Shown: piece by piece, positions 15,901 to 16,167 of the stretch
How the letters are laid out: each line of letters begins with the position of its first letter
Numbering within the stretch: position 1 is the stretch's first letter
Source of the DNA: Caryophanales bacterium UBA2450
Lineage (GTDB): Bacteria > Bacillota_I > Bacilli_A > RFN20 > CAG-826
Assembly: GCA_002342545.1 (NCBI GenBank)
Contig: DDQE01000007.1
Location: forward strand, 1 to 16,167
Length of the DNA stretch: 16,167 nucleotides
Direction: 5' to 3'
Notes under the pieces: generated by a model
What the model saw: the letters and a program-made list of their open reading frames with translations, nothing else
Told to the model about the DNA's origin: nothing
Databases searched by the model: none
Made by a program: the position numbers and the translations under genes

Positions 15901-16111
15901 AAGAGGCCCTAGATTCTTCTTCTTGAACGTGAGTTGCATCTAAAGTACAAATTGATGTTGCAATACAAGTAGAATAATCTCCAGCCCAAACATAGGATGG
16001 ATCACCCCAAACATGAGTATGTTGGCCAGGATCAGGAGCAGGTGTATCTCCACAACCTACTAAAAACATTGATGTTGTAATTAATAAAATTGAGAATCTT
16101 TTGAATTTCAT
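12953..16111 (-). CDS. Large mosaic surface lipoprotein with Ig-like and InlB-like repeats
   Basis: The N-terminus is a lipoprotein signal peptide with lipobox LVGC (lipidated Cys20), so the 1052-residue protein should be tethered outside the membrane. Domains in order: a His-Trp/Cys module (about 31-110; HTHVWG, Cys49, Cys55, DATH) of a kind common in gut Firmicute surface proteins; an unrecognised beta-rich region (111-300); two copies of an unnamed domain (about 322-440 and 454-580); an Ig-like domain (592-669); two segments resembling divergent InlB B-repeats (674-753, with MPDGEVTITA, and 762-843); a second Ig-like domain (849-925); and a lipocalin-like beta domain (931-1052, with LNEDGTGTYV). 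No catalytic motif is visible. Adhesion or ligand capture is a guess. AAGGAGGT at 16119-16126 precedes the ATG. Confidence 0.85.
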   Translation of the reverse strand: MKFKRFSILLITTSMFLVGCGDTPAPDPGQHTHVWGDPSYVWAGDYSTCIATSICTLDATHVQEEESRASYEVITAATETEEGLGRYIAAFAKEPFTTQTKDVTIPVVGPVDSFEEAINSIKTKHNYSAHLNNQWANETEPFVNYNFYNIDDNAMYDDLNQYFYSGYIKQKGQGIVNFQLNKSATTTGGLVLGNFVATNLERNISDIYTLAVEHLADKKFSYDSSLGMYKSTSMDAFAVLANLGFGDYTSLVSAPEYITAKFENNTLTFRGVFDINYFDEVEVHTTGDVTLVVSNFEKTCNSVLEGYVANPDYTYTAPTEWDSDTIALFNEEFNGYIPPFIDGLSYAWKSGKSVSEGYYVAMVEDYFGGDLTVNYRTTLSNAGFTQVENPGFIEYQKVVEDDNLIHTYSIKMKYYAPTDTDANHMEYGYLYPNGVTSFKFLHKQKTKQTIVTVKLLNEYISKTVAGEFLPSFALADDTRVANFNDASNTSDIMVLLLKGTADASDGAYFRIYADTKAHAVAAVEKYINDLKLLGFEGSSSEGFKQYWMTDDYHSQIKITDPSYATSWSSTTFLQVRIEITQDTLDHWKEASVTLDSISISGQTTTFNVGDAFVFDGTVTAHYSDGTEEVVTPTSYTTPDMTQAGQQSVVVSYTNSKGETVGTDYLITINASEVTYAINIVQVTGATISVTYPTSLQAKAGTAVNFKVKVDSGYTLNSVSVTSNGVAISYYGPNPMTGAYQFTMPDGEVTITANVTSTVPTQKIVYQVYDTSYNVLNYNDVIDSSSTLPTNAPENSDVSFNIVTKSGYTFQYVCEVNDEDAIMTPSFTYHMGTVALEFTIVVSIDPIAPATLSSIALSGQSTSYEVNETFSFDGTVTATYSDGSSKTVTPTSVSTPDMSTAGSKTVTVSYTEGEETRTASYSITVTEKHEESSIYGSYSHDRESYTSSNPEYYDRYIITLNEDGTGTYVREFHTSSTSIKTMSFTYSVSGSRITFTFVSGDNTDAFNGYRLFPYGPSEGYTPTNTTGVINADGSISVTLYKSGTDNGTYTFKK
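13337..13567 (-). repeat. Second Ig-like repeat of the lipoprotein (copy B)
   Basis: Residues 849-925 align without gaps over their first 60 positions to residues 592 onward (copy A, 14105-14338), with about 36 identities by eye. Shared blocks are FDGTVTA, YSDG, VTPTS, TPDM and VSYT. This is the Big_3-type Ig-like pattern. The DNA has diverged clearly, so the duplication is old. Confidence 0.8.
13583..14092 (-). repeat. Two InlB B-repeat-like segments between the Ig domains
   Basis: Residues 674-753 and 762-843 share a GY(T) core after a beta strand (DSGYTLNSVSV and KSGYTFQYVCEV) and an aromatic-Thr/Tyr-Met end (FTMPDGEVTITA and FTYHMGTVALEFTI). The first fits the GYxVxxVxV...MPxxDVTVTA pattern seen in Gram-positive surface proteins. 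The second is much more diverged, and its membership is less certain. Confidence 0.55.
14105..14338 (-). repeat. First Ig-like repeat of the lipoprotein (copy A)
   Basis: This encodes residues 592-669, a Big_3-type Ig-like domain with blocks FDGTVTA, YSDG, VTPTS, TPDM and VSYT. It is paired with copy B at 13337-13567; the two copies flank the InlB-like segments. Confidence 0.8.
14375..15148 (-). repeat. Tandem copies of an unnamed domain in the lipoprotein
   Basis: Residues 322-440 and 454-579 share a pattern: an opening with a proline-Phe stretch (YIPPFIDG and FLPSFALA), a beta strand with Tyr, a helix of form YxxxLxxxGF (YRTTLSNAGF and YINDLKLLGF), a GFxxY strand (GFIEYQK and GFKQYWM), then alternating strands with SIKM or QIKI. 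Identity is low but the order is the same. The domain is not recognised. Confidence 0.55.
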
Positions 16112-16134
16112 AATGAAGACCTCCTTTTAGGAAA

Positions 16135-16158
16135 AGTATATTATAAATAAATTAAATA
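16135..16158 (-). promoter_or_regulatory. Possible promoter of the lipoprotein gene
   Basis: On the minus strand, TATAAT (16140-16145) and TATACT (16135-16140) overlap as candidate -10 elements. With TATACT, a partial -35 TTCACT sits 18 bases upstream. The window edge cuts off further upstream sequence, so the -35 cannot be judged well. Confidence 0.4.
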
Positions 16159-16167
16159 AGTGAAGTC

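Noticed and set aside
36..16111. Mycoplasma-type code with TGA as tryptophan
   Set aside because: All genes are complete with TGG at conserved tryptophans and no in-frame TGA. Absence of TGA stops is noted separately but does not show reassignment.
10998..16111. A genomic island or mobile element carrying the surface genes
   Set aside because: No transposase, integrase, tRNA, or flanking direct or inverted repeats were seen, and codon use looks like the neighbouring genes. The right border lies outside the window.

Overview
The window is AT-rich chromosomal DNA from a low-GC Gram-positive bacterium, most likely a small-genome member of the Bacilli/Mollicutes side of the Firmicutes (Acholeplasma- or RF39-like). 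The evidence is Bacillus-like gene neighbourhoods (prfA-prmC-tsaC-rpiB and dnaX-ybaB-recR-tmk-holB-ricT-rsmI) in a compacted form, strong AGGAGG ribosome binding sites, all-ATG starts, and surface proteins of the lipoprotein and bacterial-Ig type. Tryptophan is read from TGG, so this is not the Mycoplasma/Spiroplasma code. All 15 genes nevertheless stop with TAA (12) or TAG (3), and none with TGA. The species cannot be named from the sequence.

Region 1 (36-3008, minus strand) is a tightly coupled operon read as prfA (release factor 1), prmC (methylates the GGQ glutamine of release factors), tsaC (first step of t6A tRNA modification) and rpiB (pentose phosphate isomerase family). Adjacent genes overlap or nearly touch. 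A 123-bp intergenic spacer (3009-3131) carries divergent promoters for this operon and for region 2.

Region 2 (3132-9039, plus strand) is a DNA replication, repair and RNA-modification operon: dnaX (clamp loader tau), ybaB, recR, tmk (dTMP kinase), holB (clamp loader delta'), ricT and rsmI (16S rRNA C1402 2'-O-methylation). It ends in a Rho-independent hairpin. typA/bipA (9113-10945) follows with its own strong ribosome binding site and possibly its own promoter. A bidirectional terminator separates it from the convergent region 3.

Region 3 (10998-16111, minus strand) is the accessory part. It is read as a 1052-residue mosaic lipoprotein, a terminator, a secreted endonuclease I-family nuclease with two Ig-like domains and an unusual Cys-Gly-Gly plus transmembrane C-terminus, and then a small lysine-rich-tailed DUF2188 protein probably co-transcribed with the nuclease. 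The nuclease may be a surface-held DNA-scavenging or DNA-processing enzyme; this is inference. The most interesting observations are the CGG-type C-terminal tail, the nuclease/DUF2188 pairing, an unnamed duplicated domain in the lipoprotein, and the absence of TGA stops.

No rRNA, tRNA, CRISPR array, insertion sequence or riboswitch is visible. No gene-free stretch exceeds 123 bp.
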